In this document: positions 10,929 to 18,393 of the stretch, one piece after another
Position numbering within the stretch: position 1 is the first letter of the stretch
Layout: each line of letters opens with the position of its first letter
NCBI GenBank assembly: GCA_036496425.1
Contig: DASXLG010000113.1
Span: 1-32,258, forward strand
Length of the DNA stretch: 32,258 nucleotides
From: Terriglobia bacterium
GTDB lineage: Bacteria; Acidobacteriota; Terriglobia; 20CM-2-55-15
Direction of reading: 5' to 3'
Notes under the pieces: generated by a model
Told to the model about the DNA's origin: nothing
The model's database searches: none
The model's input: only the letters and a program-made list of their open reading frames with translations
Made by a program: the position numbers and the translations under genes

Positions 10929-10958
10929 TTTATACATGCTGTTTCAGGCGCGTGTCAA
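10929..10958 (-). promoter_or_regulatory. Sigma70-like promoter of the radical SAM operon
   Basis: On the minus strand TTGACA (10958-10953) is followed after 18 bases by TATAAA (10934-10929). That is a perfect -35 and a 5/6 -10. It lies between the nitroreductase stop (10971) and the radical SAM start (10843), so the operon can be transcribed independently of the nitroreductase. The leader would be about 80 nt. Confidence 0.7.
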
Positions 10959-10970
10959 CGTTTCACTTTT

Positions 10971-11612
10971 TCAGTCTTTCGAATACGCCGCACCCCAGCG
11001 GTCCAGATACACAACATCTTTGAGGGGCCGGCGTTGTACGGGGCCGAAACTGCCCATCGGATAGCCGATCGGAATGATCGCGTATGAGCGCGCGCCGGGA
11101 GGAATTTCCAATATCGCATCGACTTCGGCGCTGTACAGCGTGTGACGGGTCGTCAATACGGCTCCCAATCCAAGCGCGCGGGCCGCTATGAGGATGTTCT
11201 GAACCGCTGGATATATGGATGCTCCGGACCAGATCGTTTCCGGATGATCCAGGCGGTCGAGACACGCCACAATCCAGACAGGCGCCTCGTGGAAGTGGTC
11301 CGTGAGATATTCAACCGCGCTGAACTGCCGATCGTATTGCTGTCGCGTGACGCCGGCGGGTAGAGGGTCTTCCTTGTACTGCGGCGCGATATATTCATCC
11401 AGCGCTTTTTTGTAGTAGTGCTGCACACGCTGTTTGATCGATCGGTCTTTGACGATCACAAAACGCCACTTCTGGCGATTGCCGGCGTTTGGCGCAGCGA
11501 TAGCGGCGCGGAGTATCTTATGGATCAGGTCGTCGGAAATCGCGTCCGGTTTCAAACGGCGCATCGCCCGCATCGTCCCCATGACGTTTAAAACATCACT
11601 CTCAATGTCCAT
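10971..11612 (-). CDS. Nitroreductase-family flavoprotein
   Basis: 213-aa FMN-dependent oxidoreductase of the nitroreductase superfamily. RAMRRLKPDAISDDLIHKIL followed by AAIAAPNAGNRQKWRFVIVKD is the N-terminal FMN-binding region; SIYPAVQNILIAARALGLGAVLTTRH and IPIGYPMGSFGPVQRRPL are C-terminal family motifs. The substrate is unknown. ATG 11612 is preceded by GAGAGG; TTG 11624 in the same frame is less likely. It lies upstream of the radical SAM operon on the same strand and is divergent from the 65-aa gene, so it may supply a dehydrogenation or reduction step in the same pathway. That is inference. Confidence 0.87.
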   Translation of the reverse strand: MDIESDVLNVMGTMRAMRRLKPDAISDDLIHKILRAAIAAPNAGNRQKWRFVIVKDRSIKQRVQHYYKKALDEYIAPQYKEDPLPAGVTRQQYDRQFSAVEYLTDHFHEAPVWIVACLDRLDHPETIWSGASIYPAVQNILIAARALGLGAVLTTRHTLYSAEVDAILEIPPGARSYAIIPIGYPMGSFGPVQRRPLKDVVYLDRWGAAYSKD

Positions 11613-11645
11613 CGGTCCTCTCAAACCTGGGAAACAGCCTTTGTT

Positions 11646-11675
11646 TGACAGTCTCTAATCTTGAGGTGTAAAAAG
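11646..11675 (+). promoter_or_regulatory. Possible sigma70 promoter for the 65-aa gene
   Basis: A perfect TTGACA (11646-11651) is followed after 18 bases by TAAAAA (11670-11675, 4/6 match), about 30 nt upstream of the ATG at 11705. The -10 element is weak, so the call is tentative. Confidence 0.35.
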
Positions 11676-11704
11676 ACAATATATTTCACTTTACAGGAGT
11701 GCTT

Positions 11705-11902
11705 ATGGCAAACGTGTATAGGACAGCCGATGAGATGATCGCTGCGGTGTCTAAAGAAACGGGCGTGAAACCCGAGGATGTCCGTAACGTCATCCGGGGG
11801 ACCTTCGAGAGCACGAAAGCCTACATCCTGCGCGAGGCCCTGGAAATCGAAGCACAGCAGGCACGGCTGACCGAAAAGATCATCGGCAGCATCCAGCTCT
11901 AA
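11705..11902 (+). CDS. 65-aa small protein with an HU-like N-terminal helix pair; possible cluster substrate or partner
   Basis: Short helical protein starting MANVYRTADEMIAAVSKE and ending LTEKIIGSIQL, with no cysteine or tryptophan. The segment from TADEMIAAVSKETG to VIRGTFES lines up by eye with the first two helices of HU/IHF proteins, but the DNA-binding beta arms are missing, so it is not a standard HU. ATG 11705 has AGGAG five nt upstream. It lies in the divergent gap of the radical SAM cluster, directly ahead of the adenylate-forming enzyme in the same reading frame, separated by one TAA. It could be a RiPP-like precursor, a carrier or scaffold, or a small regulator; the sequence does not decide. 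Confidence 0.7.
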   Translation: MANVYRTADEMIAAVSKETGVKPEDVRNVIRGTFESTKAYILREALEIEAQQARLTEKIIGSIQL

Positions 11903-11998
11903 AGAGATCGGGAGGCTTCCATCCTCAGTTTCGGTTCCATAGAGCGCGATGCCTCTAACCTTTCGGACATTCATCGCGCCTTCGGACTTCATACGCTG

Positions 11999-13222
11999 TT
12001 GGATCGCGTCCCGGGAGCCCTGGCTGAATATCAAAGCCGGCGCCTCGCTTCGTTCCTGATTCAGGTTCCCGCTAAGAGTCCGCTCACAGAACGTCGTATG
12101 GAATTCGGCAGCATTCCCCTGCTGGAAAAATCGGAACTGCAGCAGAGGAGCCTCCATTTCATCTCCTCGGGCGCCGACCCGGAAGCTCACTTCAGAGTGC
12201 AGACGACAGGATCGACGGGTGTCCCTCTCGAGATCTGGTTCGATCGCCGTTATTTCGTCAGCTTCTACGCGTACTTCCTGTACTTTTTGCATCGCCATAA
12301 ACTACGTCCGCGACCGTTTACTGTCAGCTTGATGAGCCTGTCTGTGAGTCCGAAGGCATCTTATGACCAGGATAACTACTGGTTTATTCAGCCGGCTCTC
12401 AACTTCAGCTTCTTCCAGCGCGTCAATCTGCGATCTGGCGCCTGGACTTCGCCTGCTGCCGTGGTGGAATTTATCGCCTCGAAAGATCCCATGACGATCC
12501 GGGCCTTCCCCAGCACCCTGGAGGTTTTCGCGGACTACGTTGAAGAATATCCATCATCCCGAGCAATCCGTCCGCCAACCATAATCAGCGATGGGGAGAC
12601 GCTATTGCCTGCAGTTCGTGAGAGATTGGAACGTGTTTTTCAGGCGGCGGTCGTTGACGAATATGGACTGAGTGAAGCGGGCGGCGCCGTCGCGTTGGAA
12701 TGTCGCGAGCGTTGCGGGTTCCACGTCAACGTGCTGGATTATTATGTCGAAATTGTCGATGCCGATGGCAGGCCTGTGCCGGATGGGATTGAAGGCGAGG
12801 TTGCGATTACAAACCTGTATCATTGCCTTGTTCCCATCGTTCGCTACAGCACAGGCGACTATGCAACGATGACATCCGAACCCTGCCGCTGCGGGGCACT
12901 GTCTCCAAGGATAACGAAGCTGAGCGGACGCCAGCTTAGCCGTTTCAAACTCTCGAATGGCGAGAGCTATAGCCCTTTCGAGATGTACCGCGAGTATCTG
13001 TTGAGCCTTCCAGTCCGCAGATTCCAGATGGTGCAGGAGAACATGGAGACATTTACGCTGTCTTTCATCGGCGACCCTGCCGTGATCGAATCCCCATTGA
13101 TTCAGGGCCTTCGTTCAAAAGTACGTCTGCTGCATTCCGATGCAGCAGTTCTGCGGCTTCAGCGCGTCCAGGATCTGCCGGCCGGACGGAAATTCCAGGT
13201 TTTTGTCACGCTTCCGGATTGA
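11999..13222 (+). CDS. PaaK/CapK-like adenylate-forming enzyme
   Basis: About 407 aa from TTG 11999. It has VQTTGSTGVPLEIW (phosphate-binding loop), DEYGLSEAGG and VRYSTGDYA, the core motifs of the phenylacetate-CoA ligase/CapK branch of the ANL superfamily, followed by CRCGALSPRITKLSGR. Such enzymes activate a carboxylate as acyl-AMP and pass it to CoA, a carrier or another nucleophile; the substrate is not readable. The TTG has no Shine-Dalgarno, whereas GGGAGG at 11910-11915 lies after the upstream stop and the frame is open from 11903 with plausible protein sequence (ERDASNLSDIHRAFGLHTLL). The true start may therefore be a non-ATG codon near 11921. Probably cotranscribed with the 65-aa gene. 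Confidence 0.85.
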   Translation: MDRVPGALAEYQSRRLASFLIQVPAKSPLTERRMEFGSIPLLEKSELQQRSLHFISSGADPEAHFRVQTTGSTGVPLEIWFDRRYFVSFYAYFLYFLHRHKLRPRPFTVSLMSLSVSPKASYDQDNYWFIQPALNFSFFQRVNLRSGAWTSPAAVVEFIASKDPMTIRAFPSTLEVFADYVEEYPSSRAIRPPTIISDGETLLPAVRERLERVFQAAVVDEYGLSEAGGAVALECRERCGFHVNVLDYYVEIVDADGRPVPDGIEGEVAITNLYHCLVPIVRYSTGDYATMTSEPCRCGALSPRITKLSGRQLSRFKLSNGESYSPFEMYREYLLSLPVRRFQMVQENMETFTLSFIGDPAVIESPLIQGLRSKVRLLHSDAAVLRLQRVQDLPAGRKFQVFVTLPD

Positions 13223-13259
13223 TCGAATTAAGCTCGCGCCAATTTGCGTCAATTTGTTT

Positions 13260-14345
13260 TCAATCTGTATCGGCATCGAATGCGTTCAGCGACTCGACGA
13301 TGTAGTCCAGGTGGTCACGGGACAATCCAGGATGCACCGGTACGGTTGTAATGGTCCTCAGTAGCCGGTCCGCCCTTTGGCATGACCGTTCCAGATTCCG
13401 CAAGATAGGATACCGGTAGACTGGTTGGACGTTGTACCTCAAGACATCGGACGGTATTTCTTTGCGGCCCATATAGTCCAGCAGACGGCGGTTATCTTTT
13501 CGAACTTTGAGGATGAGATGGTAGTAATTCGGAATACCGCCTTCAACCACGGGCAGGGGAAACAAGTTCGGATTTTGCAGCGATTCACAGATGAACCGGG
13601 CATTTCGTGTTCTTTGGGCGAGGTTCTCCGCCAGCTTTCCCAGCCGGTGCAATCCGACGGCGGCAAGAACGCTGCCGAGCTTGAAATTCACGCCGAAGTC
13701 TTCTCCGTTCAACCAGCCGAAACGGCTATAACTGACCGCTTTCTCGAAATAGTCCTCGCGCGGCGTCAGCAGGAAACCGCCTTCACCGGTCGAGAGAACC
13801 TTAATGTTATGCGTGCTGAAACAGGCGATATCACAATATTCGGAAAGGTGTTTGCCTTCGAAAAGCGATCCGTGAGCGTGGGCCAGATCCAACACGAGAG
13901 GAATTTGCCGGTTGCGTGCAAAGTTCTGAAGCTGGCGCAGGGGCGTTGGGTATCCCCACATCGGGACTCCGATAATCGCCTTTGTCTTGGGCCCGATTTG
14001 GCCATCAGCATCGTCTAAATCCAGGCCGAAATTGTTTTCCTGTATGTCGCACAACCGGATCCGGGCCCCCGTCATTTGTATCGGAAACACCGTACACATC
14101 GGACACGTCGCCGGCAGAAGCACTTCATCGCCTTCTGAGATCCCCAGAGTTTTCAACGCGACGGTCAGTGCGGCCGCGCCCGATGACAGCCCAACCGCGA
14201 ACGGCGAATGGAAGCAGGTTCGGAGCGCCATCTCATACTCGGTAACCAGCGAGCCTTTTCCTGAAAGGTCGCCGCTGGCCAGCGCGCGTTGAAGCACCAG
14301 GAGTTCTCCGTCTTCGGCTGGATAATAGATATTCGGGATGTGCAT
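13260..14345 (-). CDS. DegT/DnrJ/EryC1/StrS-family PLP aminotransferase
   Basis: 361-aa PLP-dependent enzyme of the sugar-aminotransferase family. It shows the N-terminal GDLSGKGSLVTEYE, FAVGLSSGAAALTVALKTLGISEGDEVLLPA, the VLDLAHAHGS aspartate region, and K182 in CFSTHNIKVLSTGEGGFL as the Schiff-base lysine. The family mainly transfers amino groups to keto sugars, and some members act on other ketones. ATG 14345 (MHIPNIYYPAED) was preferred over the upstream frame to 14465, which would overlap the pentapeptide gene and adds a low-quality N-terminus; there is no clear Shine-Dalgarno. It converges on the adenylate-forming gene with a 37-bp gap and may belong to the same pathway. Confidence 0.87.
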   Translation of the reverse strand: MHIPNIYYPAEDGELLVLQRALASGDLSGKGSLVTEYEMALRTCFHSPFAVGLSSGAAALTVALKTLGISEGDEVLLPATCPMCTVFPIQMTGARIRLCDIQENNFGLDLDDADGQIGPKTKAIIGVPMWGYPTPLRQLQNFARNRQIPLVLDLAHAHGSLFEGKHLSEYCDIACFSTHNIKVLSTGEGGFLLTPREDYFEKAVSYSRFGWLNGEDFGVNFKLGSVLAAVGLHRLGKLAENLAQRTRNARFICESLQNPNLFPLPVVEGGIPNYYHLILKVRKDNRRLLDYMGRKEIPSDVLRYNVQPVYRYPILRNLERSCQRADRLLRTITTVPVHPGLSRDHLDYIVESLNAFDADTD

Positions 14346-14418
14346 CACGACGGCCGCATGTTTCTTATGCGAACAAGATAACGTCGTCAGCAGTCGTAGC
14401 CAAGTCTTCTTTCGGGCA

Positions 14419-15015
14419 CTAATGCCGAAGGTCGCGGAGGTGGGCGATGACGCTTTCCGGAACACCCGAGCCTTTAAGGAAGGAATCAGGAATCTCGCCC
14501 TGGGACAGGCAGAAAGTGTCCAGGCCTATAGTGGACTGGTCGGCATGGTTGACCTCCTCAAGGCCGACGACCCTCCGCAGATCAACATTCGCGAAGATGG
14601 TCCGGCCGGCCTCGGCGTTCCGCAAATCTGCGCCTGCCAGGTTCGCTCCGTAGAGGTTGGCGCCACGAAGCCGCGCGCCACGAAGATTTGCCTCGCGCAG
14701 GTCGGCTGACGCCAGATGCGTTCCTCCCAGATCCGCCTGACTCAGATTCGCATTCCTCAGATTCGCGTTGCCCAGGTGAGCGCGGAACAGTCTGGCTCCG
14801 CTCAAATTTGCGCCGATCAATTGAATCCGATCCAGAAACGAACCATAAAGGTGAGCCTCAGCCATGTCGGCGCCGGCAAGATTTGCTTCGCGCAGGTCGA
14901 TTCCGACAAGCACGGCGCCCCGCAGATCCACGGTTATTCCGGGGCTTTGGCTTATCCACTCATTCCATGCCACGGCGCCCTGTTGCAGGATACTCAGGAT
15001 CTTCTGGTCAGCCAT
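14419..15015 (-). CDS. Pentapeptide-repeat protein
   Basis: 198-aa protein made mostly of A(D/N)LxX-type repeats between about residues 30 and 150 (DLREANLAGADMAEAHLYG, ANLRNANLSQADLGG, ADLREANLRGARLRGANLYG), predicted to fold as a right-handed quadrilateral beta-helix. The N-terminus ILSILQQGAVAWNEW and the C-terminus IPDSFLKGSGVPESVIAHL match the caps seen in many bacterial pentapeptide proteins. No enzymatic domain is attached; roles in protein binding or DNA mimicry are known for some members but are not shown here. AGGAGG lies 6 nt before the ATG and overlaps the stop of the coiled-coil gene 10 nt upstream, indicating one operon. Confidence 0.92.
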   Translation of the reverse strand: MADQKILSILQQGAVAWNEWISQSPGITVDLRGAVLVGIDLREANLAGADMAEAHLYGSFLDRIQLIGANLSGARLFRAHLGNANLRNANLSQADLGGTHLASADLREANLRGARLRGANLYGANLAGADLRNAEAGRTIFANVDLRRVVGLEEVNHADQSTIGLDTFCLSQGEIPDSFLKGSGVPESVIAHLRDLRH

Positions 15016-15025
15016 GATCCGCCTC

Positions 15026-15574
15026 CTAAACCACAGATCCCTGGTCTATGCTCAATTGATAGCTTAGGCCCCGGGCATATGCCTTCATCTCGTTTTGAAC
15101 GGCATTCTGGCGGATGACCTTGGCAAGCTCCACGTCGGGATCATCCAGCATCTGAGCGATTTCCGCAGTAACATTTTGCAGCGCCTGATTCGTGCGGTTC
15201 AGTTCCGATTGAAGCTTGGCCGTTACGTCGGTCCGTTTGAGGGTCTCCAACTCTTTGAGAAGCTGCGCCCGCTCTCTTTCGAAGTCAGACTGAGTCTGCT
15301 GCAGCCGATCCTGAAATTGTTGCCGAACACCGTCAATCGCCGAGCGAAAGTTCGCATCTGCCTCTTTCCGCATTCTTTCGGTGACTTCCCGGCTGATGGT
15401 CTCGCGCATTTCGATCATGGCTTCCTTCATTCGCGCAACATAGTTACCTGAGGCTATCCGGCTCAGGTCGCGAGCCAGTTCGTCCAAAGGCGCCCGAAAC
15501 GAGGCGGGAAAGCTGCCGTCATCGTCGGCCGGTATGCTGTTTTTCACCGTTGTTGTTTCACCCGAAGGATTCAT
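15026..15574 (-). CDS. Coiled-coil protein of unknown function
   Basis: 182-aa soluble protein with no recognised domain. From about residue 45 to 150 it is long, charged and heptad-like (REVTERMRKEADANFRSAI, FERERAQLLKELETLKR), predicting an extended coiled coil. There is no signal peptide or membrane segment. ATG 15574 has GAGAGG about 10 nt upstream. It is translationally coupled to the pentapeptide-repeat gene downstream. The constant pairing of a coiled coil and a beta-helix could mean a structural or scaffold pair, which is inference. Confidence 0.75.
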   Translation of the reverse strand: MNPSGETTTVKNSIPADDDGSFPASFRAPLDELARDLSRIASGNYVARMKEAMIEMRETISREVTERMRKEADANFRSAIDGVRQQFQDRLQQTQSDFERERAQLLKELETLKRTDVTAKLQSELNRTNQALQNVTAEIAQMLDDPDVELAKVIRQNAVQNEMKAYARGLSYQLSIDQGSVV

Positions 15575-15711
15575 GTTCCCGCACCTCTCGTTATTAGACG
15601 GTAGGAGTGTACCGCAACCCTGATTCTGATACGACTCCGGCAGGGGAAGAAGCCTGCGTCAGGGCCGTGCATTCCGGGTGGTCACGACGAGGCCGGCAGC
15701 CATTTCGTGCG

Positions 15712-18273
15712 CTATTCGTAGCGCAGCGCTTCGAGTGGGTCGGTATTGGCGGCACGCCGGGCTGGCAGGAACCCCGCCACGAGTGCGACCGCCGTCAGGA
15801 TCACTGCTGCGGCGGCCAATGCTACCGGGTCGCCCGGCGCGATGCCAAATAGTTGCGATGCAACCCAGCGCGCCGCCAGCATGCTGGCCGGGATTCCGAC
15901 CGCGATTCCGATTGCGACCATAAGAAACACTTCGCCCAGGATCATCCTCAGCACGCTGCCCGGGACCGCTCCCAGCGCCATGCGTACGCCAATTTCACTC
16001 GTGCGCCGCGCCACGCCGTACGACATCACGCCATAGAGTCCAATGGCCGCCAGCAGCAGCGCCAACAGGCCAAAAAAGCTGGAGAGTTTGGCGAGGACTT
16101 CGCGCGGCGCCAGCGACCTGTCCACCAGCGACCTCATGGTGTTCATCGCCGGCGTGGTGAGGTTGGGATCGACGCTGCGGATCGCCTGCATGATCTCAGG
16201 TTCGATCACGTCTGGCGGGCCCGCAAAGCGAACCTCAAAACGCGCTTCCTCGGGTGCGTCGGCCGGCAGGCTGTCTTCCATCAAAATGTAAAAACGAGGC
16301 GGCGATTTCTCCTCCAGACTGTTGTACTTCACGTCGCGCGCCACGCCGACGATGGTCATCGTCGCGCCTTTGTCGTCGGGATAGAGGTCGGTAAAGTGGC
16401 GTCCGATGGGGTTTCGGTCGCCAAGGAACTTTTTCACAAAAGCCTGGTTCACCACGGCCTGACGCAGCGCGCCGGGCGCGCCGGAGCTGGCGTGTTCGAT
16501 GTCGTGGCCCAGAATGAGAGGAATACCAACCGTCGAGAAATACCCTGGCCCGATCTCGTCGTAACGCGAATTCGCCAGCGCGCCGTTGGGCTCTGTATAT
16601 CCCTCGACCGAGATGTCGGTGGCGTCTTCGTAATGGTTAAAGAGGCCGTCTTCCGAGTAGCTCAGCCGCGCTACGCCGGGAATCGACGCCACGCGGTCGT
16701 AGACTCTTCGAAACAACGGGATGGCCCGCTGCCAGTCGTAACCCGCGCTTCCTGCATTTACCCCGAACAGAGTCAGGCCGCCGGCTTCGTATCCGAGGTT
16801 CACCTCCGCGAGCTTTTGCAGGCTGCGGACAAAAAGCGCCGCACTCGAGATCAACGCCACCGATAGCGCCACTTGCGCGACGATCAGCAGCGTGCCCAGC
16901 GGGACGCCGCGGCGGAATATGTTCCAGTTGGCGCGGATTCCGGTTGAGGTAGCGCCGCGGGTGCGCAGCTGCGATCCGGCGGTGAGATCGCGCGACGTGG
17001 CGCGCAGCGCCGGCGCCAGACCGATCAGAAGTCCGGCGACAAGGCACAGAGCGAAACTGAAAGCCAGAACGCGCAGGTCGGGTGTGATATCGAGCCATAC
17101 CGGATTGCCGCCTTCGATGACAAGGCCCATTAACAGCTGCTCGCCCCAGCGAGCCAGCATCCAGCCGGCGGCGCCGCCCAGGAATGCAAGCAGCACGGTT
17201 TCGGTCAGCAACTGGCGGACGATGCGGCCGCGGCCGGCGCCCAATGCCAGTCGCACGCCGATTTCGCGCTGCCGCGAGGCGGCGCGTGCGATTAACAGAC
17301 TCGCCAGGTTGGCGATCGCAATGAGCAACACCAAGCCGACCAGCGCAAACAGTACATAAAGGGCGTCGCGATACTGGCTAAGCCGGGTAGCCACAACTCC
17401 GCTGCTCAGCTTGAGAGACTGGGTAGCGAGATCCCGCTTTTCCTTGGGATCGCCGGTTTGATTGACCTGGTTCTGCACCAGACGCTCAAAGACCAGATCG
17501 ACGTTGGCCTGTGCCTGGGCCAGATGAACTCCCGGCTGTAACCGTCCGATCGAAGCCAGCCACATGTAACGGGTCACCCCCGGCGGATCGTGCAACAGAT
17601 CCGTGCCCGGCTCGACCTCCGCCTGCATGCTGATCGGGAACCACATGTCGGGCGCATCGCCGACGGTTTCACCAAAGAAGCCAGGCTGCGTCACACCGAC
17701 AACCGTGAACGCATGGCCGTGTAACAGCAAAGTCCGGCCGATGACGGAGGGTTCCAGGCCGAATCGTTTTTGCCAATAGCCGTAGCTCAACACCGCTTCG
17801 GGATGAGCGTTCAACGGCAGATCCTCCTCAGAGGTGTACAGGCGTCCACGGCTGGCATCCACGCCCAGAATCTGAAAGTAATTTCCCGTGACCAGCTTGG
17901 TGTGCACGGTTTCGCGCCCACCACCGTCCCAGCTCACTTCTTCGCGCTCCGAGCCGCCGCTCTCTACTGCCATCAGGCCCGAAAACGCAGTGGTCTGGTC
18001 GCGTAGCGCCAGGTATTCCGAATAAGCCAGCAGCGAACGCAAACCGGAATCCGTCCCGTTACCCAGGCCCCCCGCTGAGGGTTTGGTCAGAAACACAAGA
18101 CCCTGTGGATCCTTCACCGGCAGGCTGCGCAACAGCACCGCGTTGACCAGCGAAAAGATTGCAGTATTGGCGCCGATGCCCAGCGCCAGTGTCAGGATCG
18201 CCACGGCGGTGAAGCCGGGCGCGCGGCGCATCATGCGGAGGGCGTAATGAAGGTCGCGGAGCAAGGTGATCAT
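15712..18273 (-). CDS. ADOP-type duplicated ABC transporter permease (MacB/FtsX family)
   Basis: 853-aa membrane protein with two FtsX-like permease units. It starts with YALRMMRRAPGFTAVAILTLALGIGANTAIFSLVNAVLLRSLP, the signature of acidobacterial duplicated orphan permeases, then a large periplasmic MacB-like domain. The first three-helix FtsX block is near residues 310-430 (EIGVRLALGAGRGRIVRQLL), with a further transmembrane helix near 475. A second periplasmic domain and a final FtsX block at 740-850 (EIGVRMALGAVPGSVLRMI), ending PLEALRYE, complete it. No ATPase gene is adjacent, as is typical for this orphan group. Probably exports or senses substrates at the inner membrane with an unlinked ATPase. 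Confidence 0.95.
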   Translation of the reverse strand: MITLLRDLHYALRMMRRAPGFTAVAILTLALGIGANTAIFSLVNAVLLRSLPVKDPQGLVFLTKPSAGGLGNGTDSGLRSLLAYSEYLALRDQTTAFSGLMAVESGGSEREEVSWDGGGRETVHTKLVTGNYFQILGVDASRGRLYTSEEDLPLNAHPEAVLSYGYWQKRFGLEPSVIGRTLLLHGHAFTVVGVTQPGFFGETVGDAPDMWFPISMQAEVEPGTDLLHDPPGVTRYMWLASIGRLQPGVHLAQAQANVDLVFERLVQNQVNQTGDPKEKRDLATQSLKLSSGVVATRLSQYRDALYVLFALVGLVLLIAIANLASLLIARAASRQREIGVRLALGAGRGRIVRQLLTETVLLAFLGGAAGWMLARWGEQLLMGLVIEGGNPVWLDITPDLRVLAFSFALCLVAGLLIGLAPALRATSRDLTAGSQLRTRGATSTGIRANWNIFRRGVPLGTLLIVAQVALSVALISSAALFVRSLQKLAEVNLGYEAGGLTLFGVNAGSAGYDWQRAIPLFRRVYDRVASIPGVARLSYSEDGLFNHYEDATDISVEGYTEPNGALANSRYDEIGPGYFSTVGIPLILGHDIEHASSGAPGALRQAVVNQAFVKKFLGDRNPIGRHFTDLYPDDKGATMTIVGVARDVKYNSLEEKSPPRFYILMEDSLPADAPEEARFEVRFAGPPDVIEPEIMQAIRSVDPNLTTPAMNTMRSLVDRSLAPREVLAKLSSFFGLLALLLAAIGLYGVMSYGVARRTSEIGVRMALGAVPGSVLRMILGEVFLMVAIGIAVGIPASMLAARWVASQLFGIAPGDPVALAAAAVILTAVALVAGFLPARRAANTDPLEALRYE

Positions 18274-18337
18274 AGGTCTTCACGTAGGCATTCGGAGGTC
18301 CACATCCCTGACCGGTAAGTCGTTTAGACACGGAGCG

Positions 18338-18376
18338 GGACAAGCGGTTCGTGTCCGTTGGCGAAACCGCCTGTCC
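18338..18376 (-). terminator. Hairpin downstream of the DUF3500 gene
   Basis: GGACAAGCGGTTC (18338-18350) pairs with GAAACCGCCTGTCC (18363-18376) with one mismatch and one bulge across a 12-base loop. It lies 17 bases after the DUF3500 stop codon in the direction of transcription. No U-tract follows, so it may be an imperfect terminator or an mRNA-stabilising hairpin. Confidence 0.45.
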
Positions 18377-18393
18377 GAAATCGGACGTTGGTG

